DNA from: Strigops habroptila
Lineage: Eukaryota > Chordata > Aves > Psittaciformes > Psittacidae
Length of the DNA: 64,000 bases
Assembly: GCF_004027225.2 (NCBI RefSeq)
Contig: NC_044277.2
Span: 40,342,305 to 40,406,304 of the forward strand
Direction: 5' to 3'
Shown here: piece after piece, positions 54,201-62,277 of the stretch
Layout: the number at the start of each line of letters is the position of its first letter
Numbering within the stretch: the first letter of the stretch is position 1
Translations under genes and position numbers: made by a program
The notes under the pieces: model-generated
What the model saw: the letters and a program-made list of their open reading frames with translations, nothing else
Database searches by the model: none
Told to the model about the DNA's origin: nothing

Positions 54201-54306
54201 CAGTCTCCAGAATGTTTCTCAATCTAATTCTTTGTTGTATTTCAGGGAATACCTTGGAAAGCAGTTGCAGTCAGAACAACCTCAAACGGCCACCGCACGG
54301 AGCTAA
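12184..54306 (+). CDS. ATP6V1H: V-type proton ATPase subunit H (13 coding exons)
   Basis: Subunit H sits at the interface of the cytosolic V1 and membrane V0 sectors of the vacuolar H+-ATPase. It is needed for coupled proton pumping and silences ATP hydrolysis by detached V1 (family knowledge, yeast Vma13). The 13 exons join to 1443 nt, giving 480 residues, three fewer than the 483 of the human protein. The missing three correspond to the human N-terminal MTK. The fold is all-helical with HEAT/ARM-like repeats: an N-terminal domain to about residue 345, an acidic stretch around DDEDISEDI (exon 10), and a C-terminal domain ending QPQTATARS. The sequence is very close to the human protein over its whole length. 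Exons 4-7 all begin and end between codons. All introns are GT-AG, and no frameshift or internal stop is present. Confidence 0.98.
14278..14750 (+). mobile_element. CR1 LINE 3' fragment in intron 2
   Basis: A plus-sense CR1 copy, same strand as the gene, beginning in the ORF2 C-terminal region and ending with the tail ATTCTATGAT. The DNA blocks for the [10 protein letters not shown] and LPREVV regions are visible, but the frame is broken. Confidence 0.93.
16441..16470. repeat. C-rich tract
   Basis: A nearly pure CT tract with a C run of 13 in intron 2. It is simple sequence of variable length and gives no sign of function. Confidence 0.8.
16776..18121 (+). mobile_element. CR1 LINE copy with broken RT in intron 2
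   Basis: A 1.35-kb plus-sense CR1 copy, related to the minus-sense copy at 7508. It starts within the RT region, carries [31 protein letters not shown] and the catalytic FADD, then shifts frame between about 17340 and 17490. It loses a short block near 17850 and ends with the TTCTATGATTCT tail at 18121. The element is dead. Confidence 0.95.
19420..19500. repeat. A/C-only tract ending in a C run
   Basis: The + strand is almost entirely A and C (AAAC units, then 16 C at 19485-19500). It is simple sequence in intron 2. Confidence 0.75.
20345..20560 (-). mobile_element. Endogenous retrovirus LTR fragment before exon 3
   Basis: About 215 bp resembling the internal part of a widespread avian ERV LTR. 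Its blocks on the + strand are a GGCTGCAGG unit with CTGCTCCACTGTGGACC, then ATGGTCTGCACCAC, then TCTCTGCTCCAGTG, then CTTCTGCACTGACCTTGG. The family match is from memory of bird genomes, and the sense strand is inferred to be minus. Both LTR ends and all retroviral genes are missing. It ends about 50 bp before the exon 3 acceptor. Confidence 0.7.
20613..20715 (+). CDS. ATP6V1H: ATP6V1H exon 3
   Basis: 103 nt that complete Gln35 and encode residues 36-69 ([15 protein letters not shown] ... QTEGNQ). The acceptor TTTTGCTTTTCAG is strong. A second AG lies 20 nt upstream after CTTACTTACAG, and its use would shift the frame. The donor is CAG|GTAACT. Confidence 0.97.
20716..22209 (+). other. ATP6V1H: Intron 3 of ATP6V1H
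   Basis: 1.5 kb. Its notable content is a T run of 25 (21454-21478) followed by a pyrimidine tract with 16 C (21491-21506). No gene or mobile element was recognised. Confidence 0.9.
21454..21506. repeat. Poly-T plus poly-C tract
   Basis: 25 T, a single G, then a pure pyrimidine run ending in 16 C. It lies in intron 3 and is likely length-polymorphic and hard to sequence. Confidence 0.85.
22210..22299 (+). CDS. ATP6V1H: ATP6V1H exon 4
   Basis: 90 nt, residues 70-99 ([16 protein letters not shown] ... MVDDMLQ). The acceptor is TTTTTTTAG and the donor CAA|GTAGGT. It starts and ends between codons, so skipping would keep the frame. Confidence 0.97.
22300..26411 (+). other. ATP6V1H: Intron 4 of ATP6V1H
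   Basis: 4.1 kb with one internal CR1 fragment. Open frames here (for example near 23363 and 23806) show no recognisable protein and no splice support. Confidence 0.9.
22770..22945 (-). mobile_element. Internal CR1 fragment in intron 4
   Basis: A minus-sense piece of CR1 ORF2 matching the region that gives [17 protein letters not shown] in the 7508 copy (here [18 protein letters not shown]). It lacks the CR1 3' end, unlike the other copies, so it is an old remnant whose 3' part was deleted or diverged. Confidence 0.85.
26412..26525 (+). CDS. ATP6V1H: ATP6V1H exon 5
   Basis: 114 nt, residues 100-137 ([14 protein letters not shown] ... FTVHM). The acceptor is TTTTTACAG and the donor ATG|GTAAGT. 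Phase 0 at both ends. Confidence 0.97.
26526..27552 (+). other. ATP6V1H: Intron 5 of ATP6V1H
   Basis: 1.0 kb. Nearly half of it is the degraded LTR listed next. Confidence 0.9.
27017..27473 (-). mobile_element. Degraded solo LTR of an avian endogenous retrovirus
   Basis: About 457 bp in minus sense. On the + strand it begins TGTGATGGGTTGACCCTGGC (the reversed LTR 3' end) and continues with AAGATAAAGACAGTTTAGTA, TCAGCTGTCCCACTGTGTCC and AAGCACTGCTCAGCAGCAGC, blocks I recall from a common bird LTR family. The middle promoter part appears deleted and the 5' end is frayed near 27473. No gag, pol or env sequence flanks it, so it is a solo LTR relic. Confidence 0.8.
27553..27657 (+). CDS. ATP6V1H: ATP6V1H exon 6
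   Basis: 105 nt, residues 138-172 ([18 protein letters not shown] ... KTQLSSQ). The acceptor is CTTTTTCAG and the donor CAG|GTAAAA. Phase 0 at both ends. Confidence 0.97.
27658..28581 (+). other. ATP6V1H: Intron 6 of ATP6V1H
   Basis: 0.9 kb of AT-rich sequence with no recognised element. Confidence 0.9.
28582..28635 (+). CDS. ATP6V1H: ATP6V1H exon 7 (likely alternatively spliced)
   Basis: 54 nt, residues 173-190 ([18 protein letters not shown]), phase 0 at both ends. It matches the 18-residue segment (human 176-193) absent from the short mammalian isoform, the difference between the two SFD subunits. It is the shortest internal exon and the least conserved. The donor is GAT|GTGAGT. Skipping in this species is inferred from exon position and phase. 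Confidence 0.95.
28636..31389 (+). other. ATP6V1H: Intron 7 of ATP6V1H
   Basis: 2.75 kb with no recognised gene, RNA or mobile element. Confidence 0.85.
31390..31487 (+). CDS. ATP6V1H: ATP6V1H exon 8
   Basis: 98 nt, residues 191-222 plus two bases of Cys223 ([16 protein letters not shown] ... VEADGVN). The acceptor is TTTTCACCCAG and the donor TTG|GTGAGC. Confidence 0.97.
31488..32903 (+). other. ATP6V1H: Intron 8 of ATP6V1H
   Basis: 1.4 kb. It contains a T run near 32212-32231. No gene or mobile element was recognised. Confidence 0.85.
32904..33096 (+). CDS. ATP6V1H: ATP6V1H exon 9
   Basis: 193 nt, the longest coding exon. It completes Cys223 and encodes residues 224-287 ([17 protein letters not shown] ... 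RIILAAFR). The acceptor is TTAATCTTGCAG and the donor CGT|GTAAGT. It lies within the helical-repeat domain. Confidence 0.97.
33097..36316 (+). other. ATP6V1H: Intron 9 of ATP6V1H
   Basis: 3.2 kb of AT-rich sequence. G runs occur at about 34164 and 34508. No gene or mobile element was recognised. Confidence 0.85.
36317..36495 (+). CDS. ATP6V1H: ATP6V1H exon 10
   Basis: 179 nt, residues 288-346 plus two bases of Ser347 ([17 protein letters not shown] ... LGESVQDL). It includes the acidic [10 protein letters not shown] stretch near the junction of the two domains. The donor is TTAG|GTATGC. Confidence 0.97.
36496..37274 (+). other. ATP6V1H: Intron 10 of ATP6V1H
   Basis: 0.8 kb, the shortest intron between coding exons. 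Nothing else was recognised. Confidence 0.85.
37275..37400 (+). CDS. ATP6V1H: ATP6V1H exon 11
   Basis: 126 nt, completing Ser347 and encoding residues 348-388 plus two bases of Lys389 ([17 protein letters not shown] ... LNEKNYELL). The acceptor is GCGTTGCAG and the donor CAA|GTAAGT. It starts the C-terminal domain. Confidence 0.97.
37401..38865 (+). other. ATP6V1H: Intron 11 of ATP6V1H
   Basis: 1.5 kb. A 126-codon open frame on the minus strand (37638-38018) has no recognisable domain and is taken as chance. Confidence 0.85.
38866..38967 (+). CDS. ATP6V1H: ATP6V1H exon 12
   Basis: 102 nt, completing Lys389 and encoding residues 390-422 plus two bases of Arg423 ([17 protein letters not shown] ... 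HYPRGK). The acceptor is CCTTTCCTAG and the donor ACG|GTAAGA. Confidence 0.97.
39197..39240. repeat. 19-bp direct repeat
   Basis: TTCTTTTAGTCTAAAGCAA occurs at 39197-39215 and again, identical, at 39222-39240. It is a small local duplication in intron 12. Confidence 0.9.
42488..42513. repeat. 13-bp tandem duplication
   Basis: CTTCACAGGATAT is present twice head to tail without a mismatch, in intron 12. Confidence 0.9.
43479..43592 (+). CDS. ATP6V1H: ATP6V1H exon 13
   Basis: 114 nt, completing Arg423 and encoding residues 424-460 plus two bases of Trp461 ([17 protein letters not shown] ... QKLMVHN). The acceptor is CTCTCTTTCAG and the donor CTG|GTATGT. Confidence 0.97.
45345..46532 (-). pseudogene. 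Protein-like relic of an unidentified gene, broken into several frames
   Basis: Read on the minus strand, long protein-like blocks follow one another in the same direction but in changing frames. 46532-46428 gives [19 protein letters not shown] and onward. 46402-46193 gives 69 codons including [19 protein letters not shown]. 45957-45799 gives 52 codons including [19 protein letters not shown]. Past one TAG that frame continues to 45574 with [20 protein letters not shown]. 45608-45345 gives [15 protein letters not shown] and onward to a stop. The blocks are rich in Leu, Lys, Glu and Gln as in coiled coils. There are no splice sites between blocks, so an old processed pseudogene is the best reading. 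I do not recognise the parent gene. Confidence 0.6.
46691..46721. repeat. Perfect 14-bp inverted repeat (hairpin)
   Basis: The arms CCTAACTTGACTAG (46691-46704) and CTAGTCAAGTTAGG (46708-46721) are perfect reverse complements around a 3-base GAA loop. GGAACTAGT from the loop and right arm recurs at 46720-46728, 46733-46741 and 46751-46759. Confidence 0.95.
47576..48004 (+). mobile_element. CR1 LINE 3' fragment in intron 13 (diverged subfamily)
   Basis: A plus-sense CR1 copy starting at the GGACAGGCTGGAAAGGGCCC block and ending TTCTATAATTCTGTG. Its C-terminal wording and 3' end (GGTTGGACCAGATGATC) differ from the other copies here, which suggests a separate CR1 subfamily. The frame is broken. 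Confidence 0.9.
49486..49517. repeat. 10-bp tandem repeat
   Basis: The unit TTGATTTATA is repeated about three times head to tail in intron 13. Confidence 0.9.
54246..54306 (+). CDS. ATP6V1H: ATP6V1H exon 14 (last coding exon)
   Basis: The acceptor is TTGTATTTCAG. The exon completes Trp461 and encodes [19 protein letters not shown] followed by TAA at 54304-54306. Only 20 residues come from this exon, 10.7 kb from the previous one. Confidence 0.97.
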
Positions 54307-54585
54307 ACACTTTCATCAGTTCATGCTTATAACTACAGTATGTTTGTCTTTAATATCAAGGGAACAATGAAATCACATGTTCTTTGCCTGCTACTAGCAC
54401 ATAAACTTTCCAGCTTTCCTCTGGTGATTTTGACTTGGTAAAAATCTGTTTGTTCAACTAGTTCTGATGATTATGCCTATTAGCTTCTTGTTATGTTCTG
54501 AATGTATATGAGGAAATGTGGCTAATATATTGTATTGTTTTATGTATTTATTCTCATAATAAAGAATGTTATTAAAGGATATTCA
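54307..54585 (+). other. ATP6V1H: 3' UTR of ATP6V1H
   Basis: About 280 nt of AT-rich sequence after the stop codon, up to a presumed cleavage site shortly after two closely spaced polyadenylation signals. The end is inferred from the signals. Confidence 0.75.
54558..54576 (+). terminator. ATP6V1H: Polyadenylation signals of ATP6V1H
   Basis: AATAAA at 54558-54563 and ATTAAA at 54571-54576. A further AATAAA at 54693-54698 could serve a longer 3' end. Confidence 0.8.
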
Positions 54586-56821
54586 TTCCATGTTACAATT
54601 GGCCTAGAAAAACTGTTCTTTCTTTCAGTGGGTTATCAGTGTTATTGCTTCTCAAGAAAAGCAAGTAGTCCCTATACGTCTCCAGACAAATTAATAAAGC
54701 TTTGATTTGGTGTTCCATAGGAAATGCAATAGCCCGAGAAATGTTGATTATCAGTACTAAAAAGGTACCAAGTCTCAAAACAGTGTTATAATTGTATATA
54801 AAAGCAAACATATGGGGTTTTTTGGGGTGGGGTTAGAGACTACATTAAAAAAATCTGGACATGGGAAAAGGAAAAGAAAACGAACACTCCTTTAGTGAAA
54901 ACTGATACATTTAAAACTATTAATCAAGCTGTATAGCATCGGAGTTAAGGCTGATCAGAGATCAGGGCTTTTTTTTTGGTGTTTTGGGTTTTGGTTTTTT
55001 TTTTTTTAATAACAAATGTTTAGGAACTGATGAACTTGGAATTTCATGGAGTGTTTTTGTTATTGAAAAGACTTATAAATGTTAGGGTTCTGGTATCATT
55101 CTAAAATCCATTCCTTTATATAAGCCAAATAATTTGGTTGTCAATCTTTTCTGTGTTTTGTAGCTCCTCATAGTAAAACAAACATGTAAGCATCAATAAA
55201 TCAAATATGATACTAGTTTGGCATGTGAAAACAGTCTTGTTGCATATATAGGAGCTTGGCCTCAGGCACTTGCAACACTAAACAGTTAATATTCTTGTGA
55301 TTCATTTTTAGAATGAAAATAAAAAAGATGAGAGAACACAACTTGACTTCCTCAGTAGTTTTGTGTGGTGCAAGTCTCTAAGGAAGCTTAGGGTACTTTG
55401 TCATCAAGAAAGAAAAACAAGGTGGGAGAACTTTTCTTACCTAGTCTGTATTTTCATCATATATAACTATAATCTGATCACTGCTGCAATGGAGATAGAA
55501 CACATTTAGGGGATGACAGCTTGATTTCTTGGCCAGCTTAATTAAAATTGGATTATGTAGATTAATGACTATTGCTTACTTCTATATATAGGCTGAAGCC
55601 TGAAAAGAATTAAACTGACTTTAGTTGGAGTGAGGGATTATATGAGTGGATCTTATCTTGGTGATGCATGCTCCCATAGCGATGAGGAATATTGGTGGTG
55701 TGGGAAGCTATTGAGAAATCAAGGGTGTACCTACACTACCATTATTATTTAGGGTCAGTTGAATGCTCCTCAAATAAATCTCAGAGTCTTCCCTGCTTTT
55801 CACACTTCAATTTGCATCACGTGGTGGGATCGTTGGATGAATGGGATTCTTCAATAAAGCTAAACTGCTGGGCATATATCCTGTGTGTCTTGGCTACTTG
55901 GCAAGTGTTCAGTCCACTGGACCAGGTAAGATTTTCTTTGGAGTGTGGCCCTTTGAAATGCATGCAGAGTGAAAGCTGGCTTCTTAGCACCAAACGTCTT
56001 GATCTACAAGTCAGATTCTTGTGTCACACTTCCTGCTGTCTTAAGCATAGCCTGAGACTTACCTTGAAGATGCTGTAAAAGGTTGGTCCTCTGTTTACAG
56101 CTGCACAGGAACCATGACAGGGCATTAATGGGGAAGGAACATACTCCCATGTTCAAAACAGAGGTTTGTGTTGCTTCCTTGTCTGAAGGGAACACTGAAA
56201 CACTGCTTGGTAAGGGGATTTGGGTTTTAGTTGTATGAGTAAAGACAGTGAATGCTACCGATGGCAACTCCTCCTATTTTTTGGGAGCTATTCGTAGCAT
56301 GAAACATAAGTGCTTACAGGGGTTGTCCTGAAACATCTAAATATTGTGTTCGTGTATTACATAATTAAATTCTCTCTGTTGCTTTGCTAGTACTACTCTG
56401 TGCATAGTTTAATTCTTCATTATGTTCAACTCTGTTTAGTTAGAAATCTGTTGTAGGCAGAAGAAGGTGTATTTAAAGAAATGGTCATGACATTTCACTT
56501 AGATCAGTGTGCAGTACGGATACTTTGGTGCCTGTGAAACCTGAAAGCCATGAGATTTCCAACCCTATATGGTAACATTCAGGTGGCTCAAGAGTTGTGA
56601 TCTTGCGGAGTTTGTGCCAACAACTGTACAGTAAGAAGCCTGGAAATTTGGGGGAGGGTGTGATCGTGGAACTTTTTGTGCAGCCAATAATTTGGACTAT
56701 GAAGTTGGCAGAGTTGATTCCTGTAGGAATAGGAAGGGTCACCCTGTCCTAGCAGTTCTGGGGAATCTTGACAAAGCAGGGAGCTGCAGACTGTTTTCCA
56801 GGTGTAGTTTCTCCATCTCTC
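54586..56821. other. Intergenic stretch downstream of ATP6V1H
   Basis: No gene recognised. It contains T runs near 54969 and 55000. In mammals the next gene on this side is OPRK1. None of its receptor exons is visible here or further right. Confidence 0.6.
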
Positions 56822-56942
56822 ATCATAGAGTCATAGAAGTCCAAGGTCATCTAGTCCAAGATGCAATGAGCAGGGGCATCTTCAACTAGAGCAGGTTGCC
56901 CAGAACCACATCCAGCCTGGCCTTGAATGTCCTCCTGTAGGT
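56822..56942 (-). mobile_element. CR1 LINE 3' remnant
   Basis: A minus-sense tail (TCATAGAGTCATAGAA) followed by AGGTCATCTAGTCC and CCAGCCTGGCCTTGAA, as in other CR1 ends. It runs into a short duplicated GGTTCTGGAAGGCC-type unit (about 56938-56984). Confidence 0.8.
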
Positions 56943-59900
56943 TCTGGAAGGCCCATACCTGTAGGGTCTGGAAGGCCTTGGACCCATGGTCCCAAGAGAG
57001 AAAATAGGGCAGAACAGTCCTGGAACTTTTAGCTTTTGAAGTCAAGAAACTTGGCCAAACACTTTTGTTGAATTTCAATTAATTCCTAAAACTTTCTGCT
57101 GCATCTGGTTTTGTCTGACAAGTTATAATGAGCTTTAGCTTTTGCTGCTGAGCACTGTTTTTAGTATTCACCTGTTTGTGTTGGCTCACTTAACTTGCTC
57201 AGCCCCATTCTTCCAAAATGTGGCATGGGCTAGGTAGGCAGATGCTGTGGTAGCAGATTGAAGCTTCAGGGCTGTGTGGTGACAGTGTGGGTAGCGCTCA
57301 GTGTTAGGAAGAGAAGTATGTGCCAGCGGTTTCCTTCCCTCTGGTGACACAAAGATTTGGAGATGACGAGAGAGGAGCTGCCATGGACCAGATGACTTTC
57401 TCACTTCTTAATTGAAGAGATAAGTTACCTTCTCCCAAATTAAGGTAATCGATCTTCTCTTTATGAATTTTTTGTCCATTTTCCTAATATTTGTTTTGAC
57501 TCTTACGTTGCATCCAAGAATAAATACAATTTAATTTTTGTATAATGAAAGTAACTGAGTCTTTGATATCTTTATCAGCTGGCTTTAAAGTTTTGCTTTG
57601 CAGGTTTCTTTTGCTTTTCATGATACATCTGCTGAAATGATTTTCTTTAAACTTTGGTCTTGGTCTGAAATCTAAAAAGGAGTAAGTTTGCAACTGTGAA
57701 AGGAGTTTAAACCTGTCACAATTCAATGCAGGAGGAGTGGAGGGTAAGCATGATGAAGAACAGTACTGACATCAGAAACTAAGGCAGGAAAATGCTTTAA
57801 TCATATGCCTAGTGCATGCTTATTTTTCCCACAAGCCATTTGAGATCCTAAGGCCTGCAGCCAGATGAAGAGGAAGCCAGATCTTGGTTTTGGTTAGTGC
57901 AAGCTACTCTGCTAGCAACAAAGCAGGGCTGAGTAGGGGATGGGTGTACCACACTGCATCAAACCTCTCTTCACTGTCTCATCAGAATTGCAAAACTGCC
58001 GTTGTGCACCTGCATGAATGAAGGAAGATTGTCAACAGTTCCTAACTCAGACCCGCTGGGTCAATATTTTTTTTTTTTTTTTTTTTGTGAATATGACATG
58101 CTCGTTTTAGCCCAGTAGGTGACAAGGGGTCAGGAGAAATCCCATTGACTCATCTCTATCCCAAAACTTTTGCTTTTCTTTTTGGCAGCTTTTGCAGGGT
58201 AGTTGTGAGTTGTCTCTTTAGAACCATGTGCTTCATCAGAGTTGAGAACAGAGCTAGTGCTCTCATGATAATCAGGTATGTTATTAACTTAATTATATTC
58301 ACTTCCTCTTAGACTCCAAAACATCTGAACTGCTGTTAAACTTTTATCATTCCGTACCATTCAAATACCACAGAAAGCAGCAACATTGCTTGCAAATGTT
58401 AGATGTAGCATTTAGGGAGTTACCTGGGAACTTTTCTTACTTTGAGGTATGCATATTTCATTGGTACAGCCGATTCCAAGATGCATCAGCCACTGCTGAA
58501 TACAAATGATGTGCTAAAATTCTCAGTACCCTTTGAGAATATTTTTTCATGACCTGTACCTTGGCTTTACTGCTGCTTATAAGCTAAGTTACTGTACAGT
58601 AAGGAGCCTCATAAAACCCAGAAATGGAATAATGGCTGATTGCTATGCAGAGTGTCTTGTTTCTGTTACTTGGTTGTATCCAAGACCATTTCTCTGCAAA
58701 AACTAGAACTGCATAAGGGAACAGTACAGTTTTTCATGAGTTAATCTTTTGTGCCATTATGTGCCCACTCATGGTATAATTTTTTCAAGGCTCTTCAGTT
58801 AGTTTGCCTTGTCTGGAATCTGTGAGAGACAATGCTATCAAGCTGAAAATTTAAATAGCTTTTTCAGTGTCATCATAAGCTATGTTAAAAAGGCTGCATG
58901 GATAGATCCAGCTCTGCCAAAAAATGGGCAAAGAAATCGCGTAGCTGGTTGTGGCGACAACAGTTAAAACCTATTGATTTGGAAACCACAAAAGTGCTAG
59001 AGTATCAGATTACTGTGTAGCAACAAAATGTGATAAATTGCAGGCTTAAAGGTCATTGTTCTCTAGATAACTTCCATGAAAAGAAAGTATGCAAAATGGC
59101 CCTATTCTGTCAGGTTCAGGTGTTTCAAGTACATCTTCAGATTATGAATTATGCCAGTGTGGGGATCACAGCTAATAGTTTGGTTGTGGATTCATGCAAA
59201 CACAGGACAAGATGCTTTGGTCATCAGTTGAAAAGATGAAATAATTTTGGCATAAAATATTGAGTAGAAAAATAATCTTTATAAATTTTTTTTTCCTCCA
59301 AGATTTCTGTGTTGCAACATTTTTTTAACTTTTTTTTTTTTTTTAATTGTTTGTCTAGGACATCACAGGATATTTTAATCTCAAAGGATTTACAAAGAAT
59401 CACTTTGTATTTGACTTCCCCAACCAGCACGCTTGAACTGAGCTGGCCCTTTGCTATCCAAATGTATGAGATTCTGAAATCCATCTGGGATGTCTTCAGT
59501 TGGTGAAGTCCTTTTACAGGAGAAGTTGTTAGTGTGAAGTGCACAGATTTTGCCTTCTGTTGTATTTCTGAATGTCGCTCTTCTCTCAGTATTCCCATTA
59601 GTGCCATCTAGTTCTTTCTAGATTATATTCTGATTCCTCTTACAATTGGTAGCATTTCCCAGTTGAAATACATTTGTGGTACTATGTCAAGCAGGTGATG
59701 GATAGAATAAGGGAAATTTTTTAGAAAAAATTGGTTACCTTTCTCTGGTAAGAAAGGGCTAGTTATGCCTCTTCTGTCTTGTATTTCACCTGTTTTCATT
59801 ATACATTCCAATTCAAATTCTGACAAATACTATTTCTAGAGGAAGAGTCAAGGTTTTTATCCTATTGCTCTTAGTCCAACAAGTCTAAGTCCAGATCATG

Positions 59901-62026
59901 TCCTTTTGGATTTTTTATAAACATTAAATTTCCTAGATTTTATCATCCCTGACTTAATATGTATTGTGCTTATCTTTTTCCAAAGATATCTGGAATGGGA
60001 TGAAATTTTGCCCTAAAGAGACTGCACTAAGCTCCCTAGATTTTGTTTCCATGGAAGTTTTCATTTCCTGATCTTAATTTTATTAGCCTATATGAATAGC
60101 TTTATACTGGGGCAAAGCCAAGCCTATCCTTCATGTCTTTGACTGCCCTGCAGGGACTAGGCACTGTAACTTCTTTATAACAGAATAATGTTTGTGCCAT
60201 CGTGCCTCTGTGCCCTTTCTGGAGAAGAAAGGAACTCTGTTGAAGATTGCTGGAATCTTACTGGTTTTTGTCTATGTTTCCTAATCCAGTATGATAATTG
60301 ATAATTTTGATGAGAATCTTATAATGGTGCAACTCAGTGTGGAGGATTAGTGAAGCATTCCATTAAACCAGTGAGATCCTTTTCAACCTCTGTTCTCCAT
60401 TCTGTGTCTCTGCTCTCATTGCACAGCCTGAATTCCCTACTAGCTGGTTCATTGCATGAGAAAGAAGTTCTCAGTCATGTACAGTTGCACCTCTTGCACT
60501 GGGTTGAACCTCTGGTCTTCTCTGGTTTTTCTTCCTTCTACATAATGTTTGGTGCTGCCCCCCCACCCCTTCTTTTTTTTCTGCCTCTTTCTTCCTTGTT
60601 CTGCAGTAGAGCAAGGCTGGTTTTTATCCTTCACCTGGTGCCTCTTTGGTCACATAATTAAAGACTGTTTTGCTCAGGTGTTTTTATTTAATCTGTAGAT
60701 GCTGAGTTAACTGTTCTGCATTTCCTCAGAATTCCATATGAACTCTGTTTCCTGATCCAACTTTAGTCTCCAGCTGCTCAATGCTTTTTGCAGGGAAAAG
60801 CTCTTTTGAGTGCCTGTTTGAAACTAATTAGCAGAACTTCTTCCTATAGTGTCATCTTTATTAGGTCTTTTTCAGTGCTGCTATAGTTGCCATCTCTATC
60901 CATTCTCTCTCTCCCTTTTAAATTTATTTTTGAGGAGTAAGGACCATTAATTCCTTGTTTTGTAAAGTCAATTGCAAATTTTTATGTTGGTCACACAAAT
61001 TTGGGTTTCTAAGTTTGTATTTTGAAGATATGGAGATGTTTCTTCTACATCGGTGGGGATGCAAACACATCTCTCACTGGCTGTGAGACTACAGCTTCAC
61101 GTTAGCATAGTTTGAATTTTTGTTGTAGGCAGATATAGCAAATCACCATTTGGGTTAAAAAAGGCCAATTCGTACTATGGAGAAATCATAGATCACCAGA
61201 TGCAATAAATATAACACTTGAAATCAATAGATTTTTAAAATGTTACTTTCTACCTCCTGCCCCAAGCTGACTTGAGGAATGGATGTTGGAAAATGATGAT
61301 TCTGAAGAGTGTACTCTTGAAGACCATTTTCATGCAGTGCCTGTAATAAAAGTATTTTATGTTCACTCTGGTCATATCTCGCAAGATCCAGGCTCTGCGG
61401 TATCAGCAGCGTGATACTTGAAATTTAATCTGTATGCCTTAGGCTCCATAGCCTGACAGAATTAAATAATGTATTCTCAATTTAAAATAAAATTCTGAAA
61501 TAAAGTAATAATGAACAAAAAAGGTAACTTTTTCCTCATCAGTTCCCTTTTTGCCATAAATCAGTAATAGTGAAGTGTAAACCACTTCTGGAGAAACACT
61601 GAAATGAGTGCAGCTTGTGTAGGTGATGCTAATAACTTACACAAAAGCAAGTTAAATCTTAGTCTTTGTCAAAATAGAATGCTCTGCGCCATCTACTCCT
61701 CTCTCTGCTCAAGCTGTATTTAATTTGAAATGTCTGTGGTGCAACGTCTCTAGCCATTTGCTTGTCCCTTGTGCCCAATCTGTATTCCACCGAAGTAACT
61801 GAATTGAGGATGTTCATCAGGTAAATGGATTCCAAAAGAAATCAGCAAATGGAGGATGATTTCTCAAGCTGTACTTTAGCTGTCAGCAGCTTGTATGACT
61901 TTGCAGGAGGCCAGGAGAGTTGTACAAGTATTGATATTAGTGGCTGGTTTTCGCTCTGTATAGACAGACAGCTACTGCCTTGCTTACCTTAGAGAAATCC
62001 AAGAAACCAAACCCTTGAGAATACGT
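56943..62026. other. Intergenic stretch without a recognised gene
   Basis: 5 kb of AT-rich DNA with T runs near 58067 and 59329. Open frames are short and unsupported. Confidence 0.55.
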
Positions 62027-62277
62027 GAGGGTAGACTTAGATTAAATATTAGGAAAAAATTCTTTACTGTGAGGTTGGTGAGCCACTGACACAGGTTGCC
62101 CAGAGAAGCTGTGGCTGCCCCATCCCTGGCAGTGTTCAAGGCCAGGCTGGACGGGACTTTGAGCAACCTGGTCTAGTGGAAGGTGCCCCTGCTTACGGCA
62201 AGGGTTTGGAACTGGATGATCTTTAACGTCCCTTCCAACCCAAACCATTCTGTAATTCTATGATTGTATGATCCTAT
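62027..62277 (+). mobile_element. CR1 LINE 3' remnant
   Basis: A plus-sense CR1 end carrying TTAGATTAAATATTAGGAAA, then the CAGTGTTCAAGGCCAGGCTGG block, then a tail with TTCTATGATTGTATGATCC. Only the last part of ORF2 and the 3' UTR remain, out of frame. Confidence 0.92.

Larger units (their letters stand above)
43593..54245 (+). other. ATP6V1H: Intron 13 of ATP6V1H
   Basis: The longest intron, 10.7 kb. It holds a broken protein-like track on the minus strand (45345-46532), a hairpin with direct repeats (46691-46759), one plus-sense CR1 copy (47576-48004) and a small tandem repeat (49486-49517). The rest is unassigned AT-rich sequence. Confidence 0.9.
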